Positions 42,004 to 51,073 are shown, numbered from the stretch's first letter. The stretch is 64,000 nt of DNA from an uncultured Planktomarina sp. (GCA_905182535.1 CAJJBZ010000011.1:110440-174439); one strand, 5' to 3'. Notes: generated by a model from the sequence alone, not told the origin. A program made the numbers and translations.

Positions 42004-42792
42004 TCAGATTGTGTCCGTCATCATATCGAACGCTGGCTCAACGCCTGGGGGTAGTTCGGATTGCAAAGTTGCATAGTCTAAGTCGACATGCATGTTCGTA
42101 ATGATTGCCCGCTCTGGTTTGACCCGCACGATCCAGTCTAGCGTTTTTTCAACATGAGTATGGGAAGGGTGTGGATCGTAGCGTAGTGCGTCGACGATCC
42201 ACAGCTTAAGGTTTTTCAGGTGTGCCCAAGCTTCATCTGGGATGTCAGAGACGTCAGGAAGATAGGCCATGTCGCCAACTCGAAATCCCAGTGCTTTTGC
42301 ATTGCCATGAGCAACCTCAAAGGGCTGGAAATCAATCTCACCGCCTGCACCAGTAATGGTAAAGGGACCCAGAATATCGTTCATATCCAAGATAGGTGGG
42401 TAGCTTGAGCCTTCAGGGGTTTCAAATACATAGCCAAACCGGGCCAAAAGGTCAGCCTTGGTGGCCGCATCGGCCCAGACCGGCAAACGCTTACGCATAT
42501 TGATCACAATCATCCGCAAATCATCCAAACCATGCACATGATCCGCATGTGCATGGGTGTAGACCACAGCGTCCAGTTCCCCAATCTCAGCACTCAGCAG
42601 CTGCGCGCGCAGATCTGGGGACGTGTCGATCAACACACGGGTGCTGCCTTCAGGGCCTGTTTGCTTAATTAAGATAGAACAGCGCTGCCGGCGATTTTTA
42701 GGATTTTTTGGGTCGCAAGCGCCCCATTTGCCACCCAAGCGTGGCACGCCGCCGGAGGAACCACAGCCCAATATAGTGACGGCTCTGGTCAC
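42004..42792 (-). CDS. MBL-fold metallohydrolase (PhnP-like)
   Basis: About 262 residues. Metal motif THAHADHVHGLDDL near residue 75 (HxHxDH), with CGSSGGVPRLGG at the start and NMHVDLDY near the end. PhnP-type phosphodiesterases of cyclic ribose phosphates share these. I prefer the GTG at 42792, which overlaps the tatD stop (GTGA); an ATG four codons earlier (42804) is also possible. The second gene after holB-tatD, so cotranscribed with them. Confidence 0.85.
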   Translation of the reverse strand: MTRAVTILGCGSSGGVPRLGGKWGACDPKNPKNRRQRCSILIKQTGPEGSTRVLIDTSPDLRAQLLSAEIGELDAVVYTHAHADHVHGLDDLRMIVINMRKRLPVWADAATKADLLARFGYVFETPEGSSYPPILDMNDILGPFTITGAGGEIDFQPFEVAHGNAKALGFRVGDMAYLPDVSDIPDEAWAHLKNLKLWIVDALRYDPHPSHTHVEKTLDWIVRVKPERAIITNMHVDLDYATLQSELPPGVEPAFDMMTDTI

Positions 42793-43577
42793 GTGGCTTT
42801 CCAAAATAAGCGCTCAAAATTAGCCTCAGTTTGGGCAGCAAACTCCTCAAGAGAGACCCCAAACACATCCGCCCCAACTTGTGCGGTAAAGGCTGAATAT
42901 GCAGGTTCATTGCGTTTTCCGCGATAGGGCGGCGGGGCCAGATATGGTGCATCAGTTTCAACCAAGATTCTGTCTATGGGCGCGCTGGCAAAAATGTCTC
43001 GCACCTCTTGGGATTTTGGGAAGGTTGCTATGCCCGACATCGACAAATAAAATCCCAGATCTAGTGCTGCTTTGCCCAATTCAGGCGATGAGCTGAAGCA
43101 ATGCATCACGCAGGCATACGGTGCGTTTTTGTACTCTGATTGCAAAAGTTCAGTCATATCGGCATCTGCGCCACGTGCGTGAATGATCAGTGGCAGTTTG
43201 GTGGCTTGTGCCGCTTCGATGTGGATGCGCAGAGATTGTTTTTGCAACTCGGCACTTTCTAAGGTGTAATGGTAATCTAGCCCAGTTTCGCCAATAGCCA
43301 CAAATTTGGGATGTGCTGCCAGTACAATCAGTTCATCAACTGTAACCAGTGGCTCTTTATCGGCATTCATAGGGTGGGTGCCAGCGGCATAGAAAACGGG
43401 CGCATAGGTCTCGGCTATCTGGCGCACATTAGGCTCTTGGCGTAATCTCGTGCAAATTGTCACCATCCGCTGCACGCCAGCTTGTTGTGCACGGGCGATG
43501 ATTTCATCCAATTTATTCTCAAAATCAGGAAAATCGAGATGGCAATGGCTGTCAGTGATGCTGGGGGGCTGGATCAA
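42789..43577 (-). CDS. tatD: TatD-family metal-dependent deoxyribonuclease
   Basis: 262 residues, full length. TDSHCHLDFPDF near the start (metal histidines), AIGETGLDYHY (Glu/Asp), PLIIHARGADAD (His) and ILVETDAPYLAPPPYRGKRN near residue 205. Family members are 3'-5' exonucleases. Follows holB by 11 bases in the block dac-tmk-holB-tatD-MBL, an arrangement common in alphaproteobacteria. Confidence 0.94.
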   Translation of the reverse strand: MIQPPSITDSHCHLDFPDFENKLDEIIARAQQAGVQRMVTICTRLRQEPNVRQIAETYAPVFYAAGTHPMNADKEPLVTVDELIVLAAHPKFVAIGETGLDYHYTLESAELQKQSLRIHIEAAQATKLPLIIHARGADADMTELLQSEYKNAPYACVMHCFSSSPELGKAALDLGFYLSMSGIATFPKSQEVRDIFASAPIDRILVETDAPYLAPPPYRGKRNEPAYSAFTAQVGADVFGVSLEEFAAQTEANFERLFWKAT

Positions 43578-43588
43578 GTGAGGCCTTT

Positions 43589-44701
43589 CTAGCGTAAAAT
43601 TTTCGATGCAGTTTCTTCTATCCTAAGTCCCATATCTAAGATCAGTGAACTGGGGTCAAGGTTGGCTATTTTACCTCGACGCGCGCGCTGGCTAAGTTCA
43701 AGTTGAGTATCAGCCCAAAGACGGGCAGCATTTTGATTGGGACAAAGTCTTGAAAAAACTTCGTTTTCTCCTGGAGCGGCTTCATATGCACTGACGGGTG
43801 ATACGGCCGCACGAGCTAGACGCGCGATAAAAATATCTAATAGGTTTAGAATCTGGTCGAATTTTCCATCCGTATTGCGTCCGGCCGAATTGGCTAGTTT
43901 TAACAGCTTCACACGGTCAAAGTGGGGCAGGTTACGGCACATATTCACAATTGTGCCATAGGCTAGTACCCCTTCCGTGAGGGCTAACTCTGCGGCCTGT
44001 CCGACCGAGCCCTCAGCCAATGCAATCAGACTGGGCTCGAAAGTATGATCCGGCAGTACGACTTCAAAGGCTTGTTGTAAGTCTGCTGGGGATAAGGGGC
44101 CACAGGACAGGGTACGACAGCGTGAGCGAATGGTGGGTAATATGCGGCTGGGCTGATGTGTGACTAATAATAAAACAGCATTCTCTGGTGGTTCTTCCAG
44201 TACTTTCAACAGCGCATTCGCGGCATTGTTGTTCATATCATCGACGCAATCTACAATTACGATACGGCGACCATTTCCACCAGCGGATAGGCTAAAAAAT
44301 TTGCGCAATTTGCGCACTGTGTCGACAGTAATCATTGTCTTTAATTTGCCAGTTTTTTCATCTATTTGACGTCGAAGCACGTAAAGACCGGGTTCCGATC
44401 TGGCGCGAATGCGGCTGGAAATAGGATGATCTGGAGAAACTGCAAGGCTGGTGACTGGTGGCTGCGTTCCAAGTAAGCTTTCGCCCGGTAGATCTTGCAC
44501 CAAAAGAAATCTTGCAATTTTATAGGCCAAGGTAGCCTTACCAATTCCCTTGGGTCCGGTCAGCATCCAAGCGTGATGAACCCGGTCCCCATTGATTGCC
44601 TCTAGCACCTGTGCGCTTGGTGCGTCGTGGCCAAAAACTTGCTCGGTATTATTCGGGTGTGGCAGTCCCGTGGTTTGATCTGCTTGGGAAAAATCGCTCA
44701 T
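43589..44701 (-). CDS. holB: DNA polymerase III delta-prime subunit
   Basis: 370 residues. Clamp-loader subunit: AAA+ fold with Walker A-like GPKGIGKATLAYKIARFLL near residue 50, NNAANALLKVLEEPPENAVL near 155 and the sensor block ILPTIRSRCRTLSCGPLS. The canonical four-Cys zinc site of delta-prime is not evident. Start overlaps the tmk stop by four bases. Confidence 0.92.
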   Translation of the reverse strand: MSDFSQADQTTGLPHPNNTEQVFGHDAPSAQVLEAINGDRVHHAWMLTGPKGIGKATLAYKIARFLLVQDLPGESLLGTQPPVTSLAVSPDHPISSRIRARSEPGLYVLRRQIDEKTGKLKTMITVDTVRKLRKFFSLSAGGNGRRIVIVDCVDDMNNNAANALLKVLEEPPENAVLLLVTHQPSRILPTIRSRCRTLSCGPLSPADLQQAFEVVLPDHTFEPSLIALAEGSVGQAAELALTEGVLAYGTIVNMCRNLPHFDRVKLLKLANSAGRNTDGKFDQILNLLDIFIARLARAAVSPVSAYEAAPGENEVFSRLCPNQNAARLWADTQLELSQRARRGKIANLDPSSLILDMGLRIEETASKILR

Positions 44702-45312
44702 GGCTGTGCTAAAGCTAAAACATCAGCGAACACGGCTTCGGCTGGACGGTTGCCATCTACAAGATGGCACCGTAGTGGATATTCTTGCACTAATTTTAAA
44801 AATCCTGCACGGAGTTTTTCCTGAAACTCCAAACCAAAATCTTCGAATCGGTCCTCGCCAGAATTGCGTGCTAAGCCTCGGGCTAATGCAATCTTTGGAT
44901 CTACATCGATGATAAGTGTTAAATCAGGTTCACGGCCAATCATCGCCTCATGCAACTGATCCACTTTAGCTCGAAGGTCGCCACGTGTTGCGCCTTGATA
45001 CACGCGTGTGCTGTCAGCAAAACGGTCACAAATCACCATTTGACCTGTGGCAAGTGCGGGATTAATAGTCTTTTCGAGGTGATCACGACGCGCAGCTGTG
45101 AATAACAAGAGTTCTGTCTCGGCACTCCACTTATCTGTGGCACCTGTGAGTAAAAGCTCGCGGATAGCCTCAGCCCCGGGACTGCCGCCCGGTTCGCGTG
45201 TGCGTACAATCTCTTGGTCCTCAGTGGAAAAATGCGCGGCCAGAAGCTTGGCTTGAGTAGATTTTCCACAGCCATCGATGCCCTCAAAGGATATAAAATT
45301 TCTGTCAGCCAT
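44698..45312 (-). CDS. tmk: Thymidylate kinase
   Basis: 204 residues. dTMP to dTDP. P-loop FEGIDGCGKSTQAKLLA, DR motif VICDRFADSTRVYQG, LID region LARGLARNSGEDRFEDFG. Immediately follows the carboxypeptidase gene with no gap and overlaps holB. Normal length. Confidence 0.96.
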   Translation of the reverse strand: MADRNFISFEGIDGCGKSTQAKLLAAHFSTEDQEIVRTREPGGSPGAEAIRELLLTGATDKWSAETELLLFTAARRDHLEKTINPALATGQMVICDRFADSTRVYQGATRGDLRAKVDQLHEAMIGREPDLTLIIDVDPKIALARGLARNSGEDRFEDFGLEFQEKLRAGFLKLVQEYPLRCHLVDGNRPAEAVFADVLALAQP

Positions 45313-46479
45313 CTATTCTCCGGATATGGCTCCATTCACTTTGCGTAGCAATACGAGGGCTGCTGTGCGCAACCTAGGTAGAAAGCCACCGCGCGCTACC
45401 GTCTCCGTTGCTATTAACGGAAAACGTGAGCTAGGTAAGCCGGGAACCGAAATCACCAACTCGGCTACTTTGTCGCCTTTAGTGATTGGTGCCTGCAACG
45501 GCCCTTGGTAGACAACTTTTGAGACGATATTTTTCGATAGATCCATTGGAACTAAGATTTTTGGTTTTCCTATTAGTGATAGCCCAACAGTGTTGCTGCT
45601 GCCCCTCCAAACTTCCACTTGAGCAAGAATGTCTGCGGGCTTCTTAAGGGTTTTTAAACTGAATTGCCGAAAGGCCCATGTCACAATACGTTCTGCCTCA
45701 TCGGAGCGAGCCTTGGCAGATTCTAAACCGGTCAGCACAAAAATCACCCGCCGTTCTCCCTGCTTAGCGGAACCGACCAATCCAAATCCGGCCTCAGATG
45801 TATGCCCCGTCTTCAAACCATCAGCACCAATGCCTAGGCTCAAAAGTGGATTGCGGTTACGGCTATTACTCGGAGCGCGCCCATCAAATGCAAACTCTTT
45901 TTCTGAAAACATGGGGTATTGGTCTGGAAAGTCTGAAATGAGACGCTGCGCTAGGATCGCTAAATCCTTCATTGACATGCGTTGTTTAATATCTGGCCAA
46001 CCATTGGAATTGGCGAAGACAGAGTTAGTCATGCCTAGGGCCTTGGCTCGTTTGGTCATCATCACAGCAAATCCGGCCTCTGTCCCGTCAATAGAAAGCG
46101 CTTCTGCGATTACGGCACAGGCATCATTTCCCGACAAAACTATGATCCCACGAATTAAGTCTTCAACGGTCACCCGATCTGTCGTGTCTAGGAACATAGT
46201 TGAGCCACCATAGCTCATGGCATGGCTGGATACTGGCAGCTTTTCCTTCCAGCGCAATCGTCCACTCTGCAGGGCTTCAAAAGCCATAAAAAGTGTCATC
46301 AGTTTTGACATAGAGGCTGGGGGCAATGCTATGTCGGCTCGCTTTGCTAAAAGCACGGTCCCTGAATTTTGATCGATTACAAAAGCAGCCTGCGCGCGGG
46401 TTTCAAAGGCTCTAACTGAGTTGCCGAATATTAATGCGGTAAGAGCAAGAACTGTAAATAAGCTAGAGTGTCTTGTCAT
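45313..46479 (-). CDS. D-alanyl-D-alanine carboxypeptidase (DacC/PBP5-6 type)
   Basis: 388 residues. Signal peptide (LFTVLALTALIFGNSVRAF); catalytic motifs SxxK in PPASMSKLMTLFMAF near residue 56, SxN in LSGNDACAVIAEAL near 118, and KTG in DGLKTGHTSEAGFGLVGS near 220. C-terminal PBP5-associated beta domain follows. Trims peptidoglycan stem peptides in the periplasm. First gene of the dac-tmk-holB-tatD run. Confidence 0.95.
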   Translation of the reverse strand: MTRHSSLFTVLALTALIFGNSVRAFETRAQAAFVIDQNSGTVLLAKRADIALPPASMSKLMTLFMAFEALQSGRLRWKEKLPVSSHAMSYGGSTMFLDTTDRVTVEDLIRGIIVLSGNDACAVIAEALSIDGTEAGFAVMMTKRAKALGMTNSVFANSNGWPDIKQRMSMKDLAILAQRLISDFPDQYPMFSEKEFAFDGRAPSNSRNRNPLLSLGIGADGLKTGHTSEAGFGLVGSAKQGERRVIFVLTGLESAKARSDEAERIVTWAFRQFSLKTLKKPADILAQVEVWRGSSNTVGLSLIGKPKILVPMDLSKNIVSKVVYQGPLQAPITKGDKVAELVISVPGLPSSRFPLIATETVARGGFLPRLRTAALVLLRKVNGAISGE

Positions 46480-46750
46480 AATCCCCCTCCCTCCATGTTG
46501 GTGTGTGGTGGCCGCGTTAACATTAAAGATGACAAAAATAAAAGGTTCGAGTTTACGTTTGATTGAAAGTGACGTTTCCGCGTCGGCACCTGCGCCACCA
46601 TAATTACCATTACTTGAGCTAACCTAACCCACATCATAACCTAGAGAAAACCCTTTTCGTATTAACACAAAAATAAGTGGCAAATTCTTGCGCTCTTCAT
46701 GCATTAGGCCCCTTGATGAATCATTTTGGGCCCATTAGAGAACTTCTGTC

Positions 46751-46841
46751 GGAGGAGTGGCAGAGTGGTCGAATGCACCGGTCTTGAAAACCGACGTAGG
46801 GTGAAAGTCCTCCCAGGGTTCGAATCCCTGTTCCTCCGCCA
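46751..46841 (+). tRNA. tRNA-Ser (anticodon TGA)
   Basis: Class II tRNA of 91 bases: acceptor GGAGGAG with TTCCTCC, anticodon loop CTTGAAA (anticodon TGA), long variable arm, T arm CAGGG-TTCGAAT-CCCTG, discriminator G and encoded CCA. It directly precedes a mobile-element gene set, so its 3' end is a plausible integration site; no second copy of the 3' end is visible downstream in this window. Confidence 0.96.
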
Positions 46842-46974
46842 TTATGGCAAATATATTTGTTTAAAATCATTGACTTAGTTCCTATTTGTTAGATTACTTC
46901 CCCCAATATTTCCCCCAAGCGATATCGGCTTTTGTAATACTTTGCTGGCCATCCTGAGCTCAGATTGGGACATA

Positions 46975-47253
46975 TTACGAGCTTATGCTCACCCAAGAAT
47001 GCTGTTTTCTCGACCGAGCCGCTCTCTTACGACAGCTCTCACGACAATAGAGCGCATCTGTACGTCGCCATATCGGCATCGGGTCTAAGCACCAGCGACA
47101 ATTCCAATCACCCCGCGAGAGACGCTCTCCAATCACTGCGACGCGTTTTTTACGATTGCCCACTTTTCCCGTTCCAAAGTAGCGATAGTAAGTGAGTACA
47201 GATCCACCAAGTGCGGGTTCGATCCATATAGAATGTGGGTCAGGTCCTGGCAT
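46975..47253 (-). CDS. Small zinc-ribbon-like protein
   Basis: 92 residues. The start at 47253 has AAAGGA at proper spacing, although the frame is open 19 codons further. Central CRWCLDPMP followed by YCRESCRKRAARSRKQ gives four cysteines (C-x2-C and C-x3-C) spaced for one zinc, then a basic tail. I do not recognise a named family; such proteins are common beside replication genes in mobile elements. Last gene of the minus-strand element, nearest the tRNA. Confidence 0.65.
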   Translation of the reverse strand: MPGPDPHSIWIEPALGGSVLTYYRYFGTGKVGNRKKRVAVIGERLSRGDWNCRWCLDPMPIWRRTDALYCRESCRKRAARSRKQHSWVSISS

Positions 47254-47437
47254 GAGGTTCCTTTTAACACGGGGATATAGCGGGATCATAGCTGGGTTAC
47301 ATTCCGTCACCGTCTAACTTTTAACAATTATACAATGCCCCGTCGTCCCTTCATAAACCTTCGCTGGTTGCTTTTCACGGACTTAGATCACTTGATCAAA
47401 ACCTTTCATACAATTCCAAAACGAGACCCACCATGAC

Positions 47438-47720
47438 AGGCGACATACGACACACCTATAGGTGTGTGTCGTGTCGTGTCGCCTTGTTCTGTGAGTTGGG
47501 CAGGCGACAAAAATAGAATGTCGCCTCTATGTCGCCTTGTCGCCTAGGCTGTATATATTGCTTTTTACTTGCAAAATATTCATCTGAACCAGTTGTTTAC
47601 GAGCGCGCTGAAACGCAGTCGACTTACTTTTTGGGTTGTCGCCTGTGTGTCGCTTGTTAAACTCTCGCCGCCAATCGTCCAACTTAACTTGTTCCGAGCC
47701 TATTTTACTCATTGTCGCCT
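47438..47720. repeat. Cluster of eight TGTCGCCT octamers, both orientations
   Basis: TGTCGCCT occurs at 47477, 47519, 47530, 47538, 47637 and 47713, and its complement AGGCGACA at 47438 and 47502. Three of the copies fall at or just over the end of the RepA-like gene, where they encode its last residues. The density is far above chance. An iteron-type origin or a binding site for the element's own replication proteins is the natural reading. A palindrome sits inside the cluster. Confidence 0.6.
47450..47467. promoter_or_regulatory. Perfect 18-bp palindrome
   Basis: ACACACCTATAGGTGTGT reads the same on both strands. It is flanked by inverted octamers (AGGCGACA at 47438, TGTCGCCT at 47477), so the whole stretch can form a long hairpin. 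It lies between the RepA-like gene and the zinc-ribbon gene, upstream of the latter. It could be an operator, a terminator stem or part of an origin. Confidence 0.4.
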
Positions 47721-48846
47721 TGAATGCCTTCATCGCAAGAGCCTCATTATCCGTGAGGCGGCTCTTTTTCTTGCCCGAAGTGGGGGCTACTTCCTGAAGA
47801 ATAAGAGATTGCCCAACACTCGTCTTTACAAACTGCATTTGCTCGAACGGTGGGCCATCCTTCTGCTTGTCGCACTTCATTGTGATATCGTGATCACCCA
47901 ATGGCTTTACAATAATCTCAGTATCGAGCGCACCCTTGAATGCTGTTGACCCTCTTGCACGATCCTGGTTGGCATGGCCCGTATGGTGAACAAGCATTAT
48001 TGAACACTCAAAGTCCGATTTAAGCTTATCGACCGTTGCAACAAGTGCTCCCATGTCTTTGGCACTGTTTTCATCTAAGCCAGACATGTGACGGGCAACA
48101 GTATCGATAATAATCAGCTCTGGTTTCCCATGTTGTCCTACCAATGCTTCTATCTCTTTGTAGAAGGCATTGAGATAACTCTCGTCAAAGAGTTGCGCTG
48201 CGCGTTGTGTGATAGCAAGCTTTGCCATACTTTTTTCAAAGCCATGGTGCATGCACCAAGCATCTACGCGGTCAGGGATACCTCGAAAGCCTTCACCGGC
48301 GCATAAGATGACCAAGCCAGTACTCACGTCATGGCCATGGTAGGGGGTGCCTGTGGCTATGCTCATAGCCATATCAATGGCAACAAAACTTTTTCCTGCA
48401 CCAGAAGGGCCAACAAGACCAATGATGCTGTTACACTCAAGTGTTGCGCTGATAAGAGGATCGATAGGGTTAAGTTTAAGGTCACCAACCAGAGTGAGCA
48501 ATTGACCCTTCTGCAGTGGCACTTCTGTCGTAAGAGGGGCAGCCTTAGGAGCAAAGCCTTTTTTGCGCGCTCCATCGATCATGCTCTGAACCTCTTTAGA
48601 GGTCTCTTCGGAAGTATAGCTTGGCCTTACTAGACCGGCACAAAGTGTTTGGATTTCGCTGTCATCAAGCCCTTTGGCCACATAGGACCCAACCAGCTTG
48701 CAAGTATTGTTGTGCCATTCTTCGTCGGATAGTATTTTTGTACGAGTATTGGAGAGGTCTAGTGGTCCCGAGATATAAGCTTCATTGATACTGGTTTTTG
48801 TATCTAATTCTAAGTGCTTCATAAGCGTCTCAACGGGTATTGGCAT
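47527..48846 (-). CDS. RepA-type AAA ATPase/helicase of a mobile element
   Basis: 439 residues. Walker A GLVGPSGAGKSFVAID near residues 146-153; Walker B LIIIDTVARHMSG; then SIMLVHHTGHANQDRARGST, as in RepA/DnaB-like hexameric helicases encoded by small plasmids and phages. The first 130 residues resemble a primase-C-terminal helper region (GLVRPSYTSEETSKEVQSMI). ATG overlaps the primase stop (TGATG). Acts with the preceding primase in replication or maintenance of the element. The last codons are made of the octamer repeats. Confidence 0.8.
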   Translation of the reverse strand: MPIPVETLMKHLELDTKTSINEAYISGPLDLSNTRTKILSDEEWHNNTCKLVGSYVAKGLDDSEIQTLCAGLVRPSYTSEETSKEVQSMIDGARKKGFAPKAAPLTTEVPLQKGQLLTLVGDLKLNPIDPLISATLECNSIIGLVGPSGAGKSFVAIDMAMSIATGTPYHGHDVSTGLVILCAGEGFRGIPDRVDAWCMHHGFEKSMAKLAITQRAAQLFDESYLNAFYKEIEALVGQHGKPELIIIDTVARHMSGLDENSAKDMGALVATVDKLKSDFECSIMLVHHTGHANQDRARGSTAFKGALDTEIIVKPLGDHDITMKCDKQKDGPPFEQMQFVKTSVGQSLILQEVAPTSGKKKSRLTDNEALAMKAFKATMSKIGSEQVKLDDWRREFNKRHTGDNPKSKSTAFQRARKQLVQMNILQVKSNIYSLGDKAT

Positions 48847-49445
48847 CAGACCGTCCCAATCCTTAATTCTGTCCGTTCTATTTCATAACCCTTCGCCTTC
48901 TTGCCTGGGCTCGGGTAAGATACGGTTCCAGCGATACGCATTATACGACTGGGATTTTTGACGCAGCTGTCAGAGCCATATGCTTTAGCAAACCCCGCCT
49001 GAATGACGCTCCACTTCGCTAAATTCTGTAGAGGTTGGTCAAATTGCCAATAGTAATGGCAACGAAGGTGAGGCCGCGTACCTGTAACGACGCTGAAATC
49101 ATGTGGAAGAGCGGAGCTTTTCAAACGTTCTGCAGAACCGGGTTCATCGCAATCTGCAAAGGCAAAGTGAGCGCGTAATATATCTTCATCCTTTGCCCCT
49201 TCACCTGCCTTTAAAGGTTTTTCTGCAACTGGGTTGATGCAGACATAAGCATTCAATTTATTTATGTTCAATTGAACGATATGATCAGTTGCATCCATCA
49301 ACTGATCATCTGAAAATTGTGCAGTAGAAGCTGATTTGCCGTTGGCTAAGAAACGCAAATCAAGTTGCCCTTTGGGAGAACACTCTTTCCACGGTTCTGT
49401 CAGAAGAGATAGAAACTGGTGGATCACATCTTTGTCAGGGGACAT
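48846..49445 (-). CDS. RepB-like DNA primase domain protein
   Basis: 199 residues from the ATG at 49445, which has a G-rich ribosome site; the frame stays open into the AlpA gene. The block FAFADCDEPGSAERL carries the acidic metal-binding pair of the RepB-type primase, followed by VVTGTRPHLRCHYYWQFD and PSRIMRIAGTVSYP, all family hallmarks. Couples with the RepA-like ATPase downstream. Confidence 0.8.
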   Translation of the reverse strand: MSPDKDVIHQFLSLLTEPWKECSPKGQLDLRFLANGKSASTAQFSDDQLMDATDHIVQLNINKLNAYVCINPVAEKPLKAGEGAKDEDILRAHFAFADCDEPGSAERLKSSALPHDFSVVTGTRPHLRCHYYWQFDQPLQNLAKWSVIQAGFAKAYGSDSCVKNPSRIMRIAGTVSYPSPGKKAKGYEIERTELRIGTV

Positions 49446-49458
49446 AGAACTGCCCCCT

Positions 49459-49638
49459 CTAAGTGCTTGTGCGGTCATTGACCCAAGTCTCGATGTCAGA
49501 GACTTTCCAGCCAACAGCGCGCTTGCCGAGCTTAATGGGAGCTGGGAACAGCCCTTGGCTTATAAGGTGGTAGATGGTTGATCTGCTCAGGCCAACCGTG
49601 GCTTCAACATCTTTGCGACGCAGTATTTGTGGTGTCAT
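49459..49638 (-). CDS. AlpA-family helix-turn-helix regulator (excisionase-like)
   Basis: 59 residues. MerR-like winged helix: RRKDVEATVGLSRSTIYHLI, then PAPIKLGKRAVGWKVSDIETWV, the standard AlpA pattern. The ATG at 49638 has AGGAGA upstream. AlpA proteins activate integrase or excision in P4-like elements. It heads the minus-strand operon AlpA-primase-RepA. Confidence 0.88.
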   Translation of the reverse strand: MTPQILRRKDVEATVGLSRSTIYHLISQGLFPAPIKLGKRAVGWKVSDIETWVNDRTST

Positions 49639-50314
49639 AGTAGTCTCCTGCAAAGTTTGTATTTATAACATGCAAGAATTCTTGGTACGCCGTCGTCCTT
49701 TGTAGGCCAAAAAAGTACAATTAGGTTTATTTAAAGATCCAGAGCTATTTGGATATGCGTTAAATAAATGAATTATATAGTAATTTTATATTTTAGTATT
49801 TTAATGAGACTGCCGCGCCTATCACCCACTCGGCCCTCTCGGCCACTCTGGCTCGCTAAAGGCGCAACAGGGGCTGGGTGTGGGCTTATGTTGGCTGTGA
49901 GGGCTGCAGGAACGCCATCTCTACTCACGCACCAATTTCAAGCTAAACCGTGCCGCTGCTCTCGCCGAGTGGCGTCAATTATTGAGCGCATAGATTTAGG
50001 CTGTGCCAGCAATCTGATGCGAGTTCTCATTAGTTTGACAGCTCCGGGAAATGTGAAGGCTTCCGCGATAACTTTGCTGGTCGACTGGCCTGCGACTTAC
50101 AGAGATTCGTCCTGCATATTCGATTCTGTCAGACAGAAGTTTACCGAGATCTTGATTAGCTTTTTTGATACTCCTTGGGACCTGTTACACGCAAGGCTTA
50201 TAAATTTGTTTTATTAACAGCATGTAACCGTAGAAGTGGGCTGAGAGATGTCTCTCGTTGAAGGCCTTTAGTTTGATCTGGACATCTGAAACATCTGATG
50301 TTTAATATAATCAT
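49639..50314. other. 676-base gap between mobile-element core and sugar operon
   Basis: No convincing gene; a 149-codon plus-strand frame here has no family features. It holds the AlpA promoter, copy A of the 85-bp repeat (49914-49998), and the GntR gene promoter. Where an integrase would be expected there is only the repeat, which reads like the end of one. Confidence 0.5.
49914..49998 (+). repeat. 85-bp repeat copy A (left edge of catabolic island)
   Basis: Matches copy B (59281-59365) with three mismatches over 84 bases. Read in frame 2 it encodes NRAAALAEWRQLLSA followed by TAG, reminiscent of the C-terminal helix after the catalytic tyrosine in phage-type integrases (RHxY...AL..W...L). 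A stop lies just upstream in that frame, so only a fragment remains. Confidence 0.75.
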
Positions 50315-51073
50315 ATGAATGAATTGTTGTATTATGATCTGAAGGATGCGAGCGGGGTTGCTCCCGGGCTTGCGATGCAAGTGTCACGAGAGTTGGGACG
50401 CCGCATTGTCGCGGGTCATTACAAGGAAGACGCTTTGATCGAGGATGAGGGGAAACTCTCCCAACGGTTTGGGGTTAGTAAGTCCGTGATCCGCGAAGGT
50501 GTTAAGCTTTTGGTTAGCAAAGGGTTGCTAGACGTGAAGCGCGGCAGTGGCACGCGAGTGCGGCGTCGGGCAAGTTGGGCATTGCTGGATGATGATGTGT
50601 TGGCATGGCATCTTTCTTTTGACCCCAAGCCTGCCTTTTTGCGTCAGTTGCTCGACATGCGCCGCATGATGGAACCTAAGGCCGCTGGCTGGGCAGCCAT
50701 GCATGGAACCACAGAGCAATTCGCCGAAATCGAGACGGCACAGGTGCGTATGGAAGAAGGCTCCTATTCGATTGAAGAATTTGTCATCGCAGACGCCCTG
50801 TTTCACCGCGCAATCCTGCGCGCTGCCAACAATGAAATATTGTTATCTATGGAGGGCGTGATTTTCTCGGCGTTGCTCAGCTCGATCCGGCTCACAAATC
50901 GCGATCCGCGCGAGAACGCAAATTCGATACCTTTTCACCGCAAAGTGCTTGAGGCGATAAAGGCGCAGGACCATGCGCTGGCGGAAGAGATGATGACGGC
51001 CCACTTAAGTGACACGAGCCTACGTCTTGAGAGTGCGCTAAAAGATATGGCTGGGAGGGCTTTAGCGAACTGA
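50315..51073 (+). CDS. GntR-family regulator (FadR/FCD subgroup)
   Basis: 252 residues. N-terminal winged helix: EGKLSQRFGVSKSVIREGVKLLVSKGLLDVKRGSGTRV region near 45-80; C-terminal FCD domain with LDMRRMMEPKAAGWAA, metal-binding Asp/His in ADALFHRAILRAANNEIL and FHRKVLEAIKAQD. Likely represses the downstream sugar operon and responds to a sugar-acid intermediate; the effector is inferred from position. No clear ribosome site before the ATG. Confidence 0.9.
   Translation: MNELLYYDLKDASGVAPGLAMQVSRELGRRIVAGHYKEDALIEDEGKLSQRFGVSKSVIREGVKLLVSKGLLDVKRGSGTRVRRRASWALLDDDVLAWHLSFDPKPAFLRQLLDMRRMMEPKAAGWAAMHGTTEQFAEIETAQVRMEEGSYSIEEFVIADALFHRAILRAANNEILLSMEGVIFSALLSSIRLTNRDPRENANSIPFHRKVLEAIKAQDHALAEEMMTAHLSDTSLRLESALKDMAGRALAN

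Noticed and set aside
49768..50217. 149-codon plus-strand open frame
   Set aside because: No ribosome site, no family features, and it crosses repeat copy A in a different frame from the one that gives the recombinase-like peptide.
46842..50314. CRISPR array or toxin-antitoxin pair
   Set aside because: The octamers are irregularly spaced without unique spacers, and the small genes match AlpA and a zinc ribbon rather than known toxin-antitoxin families.
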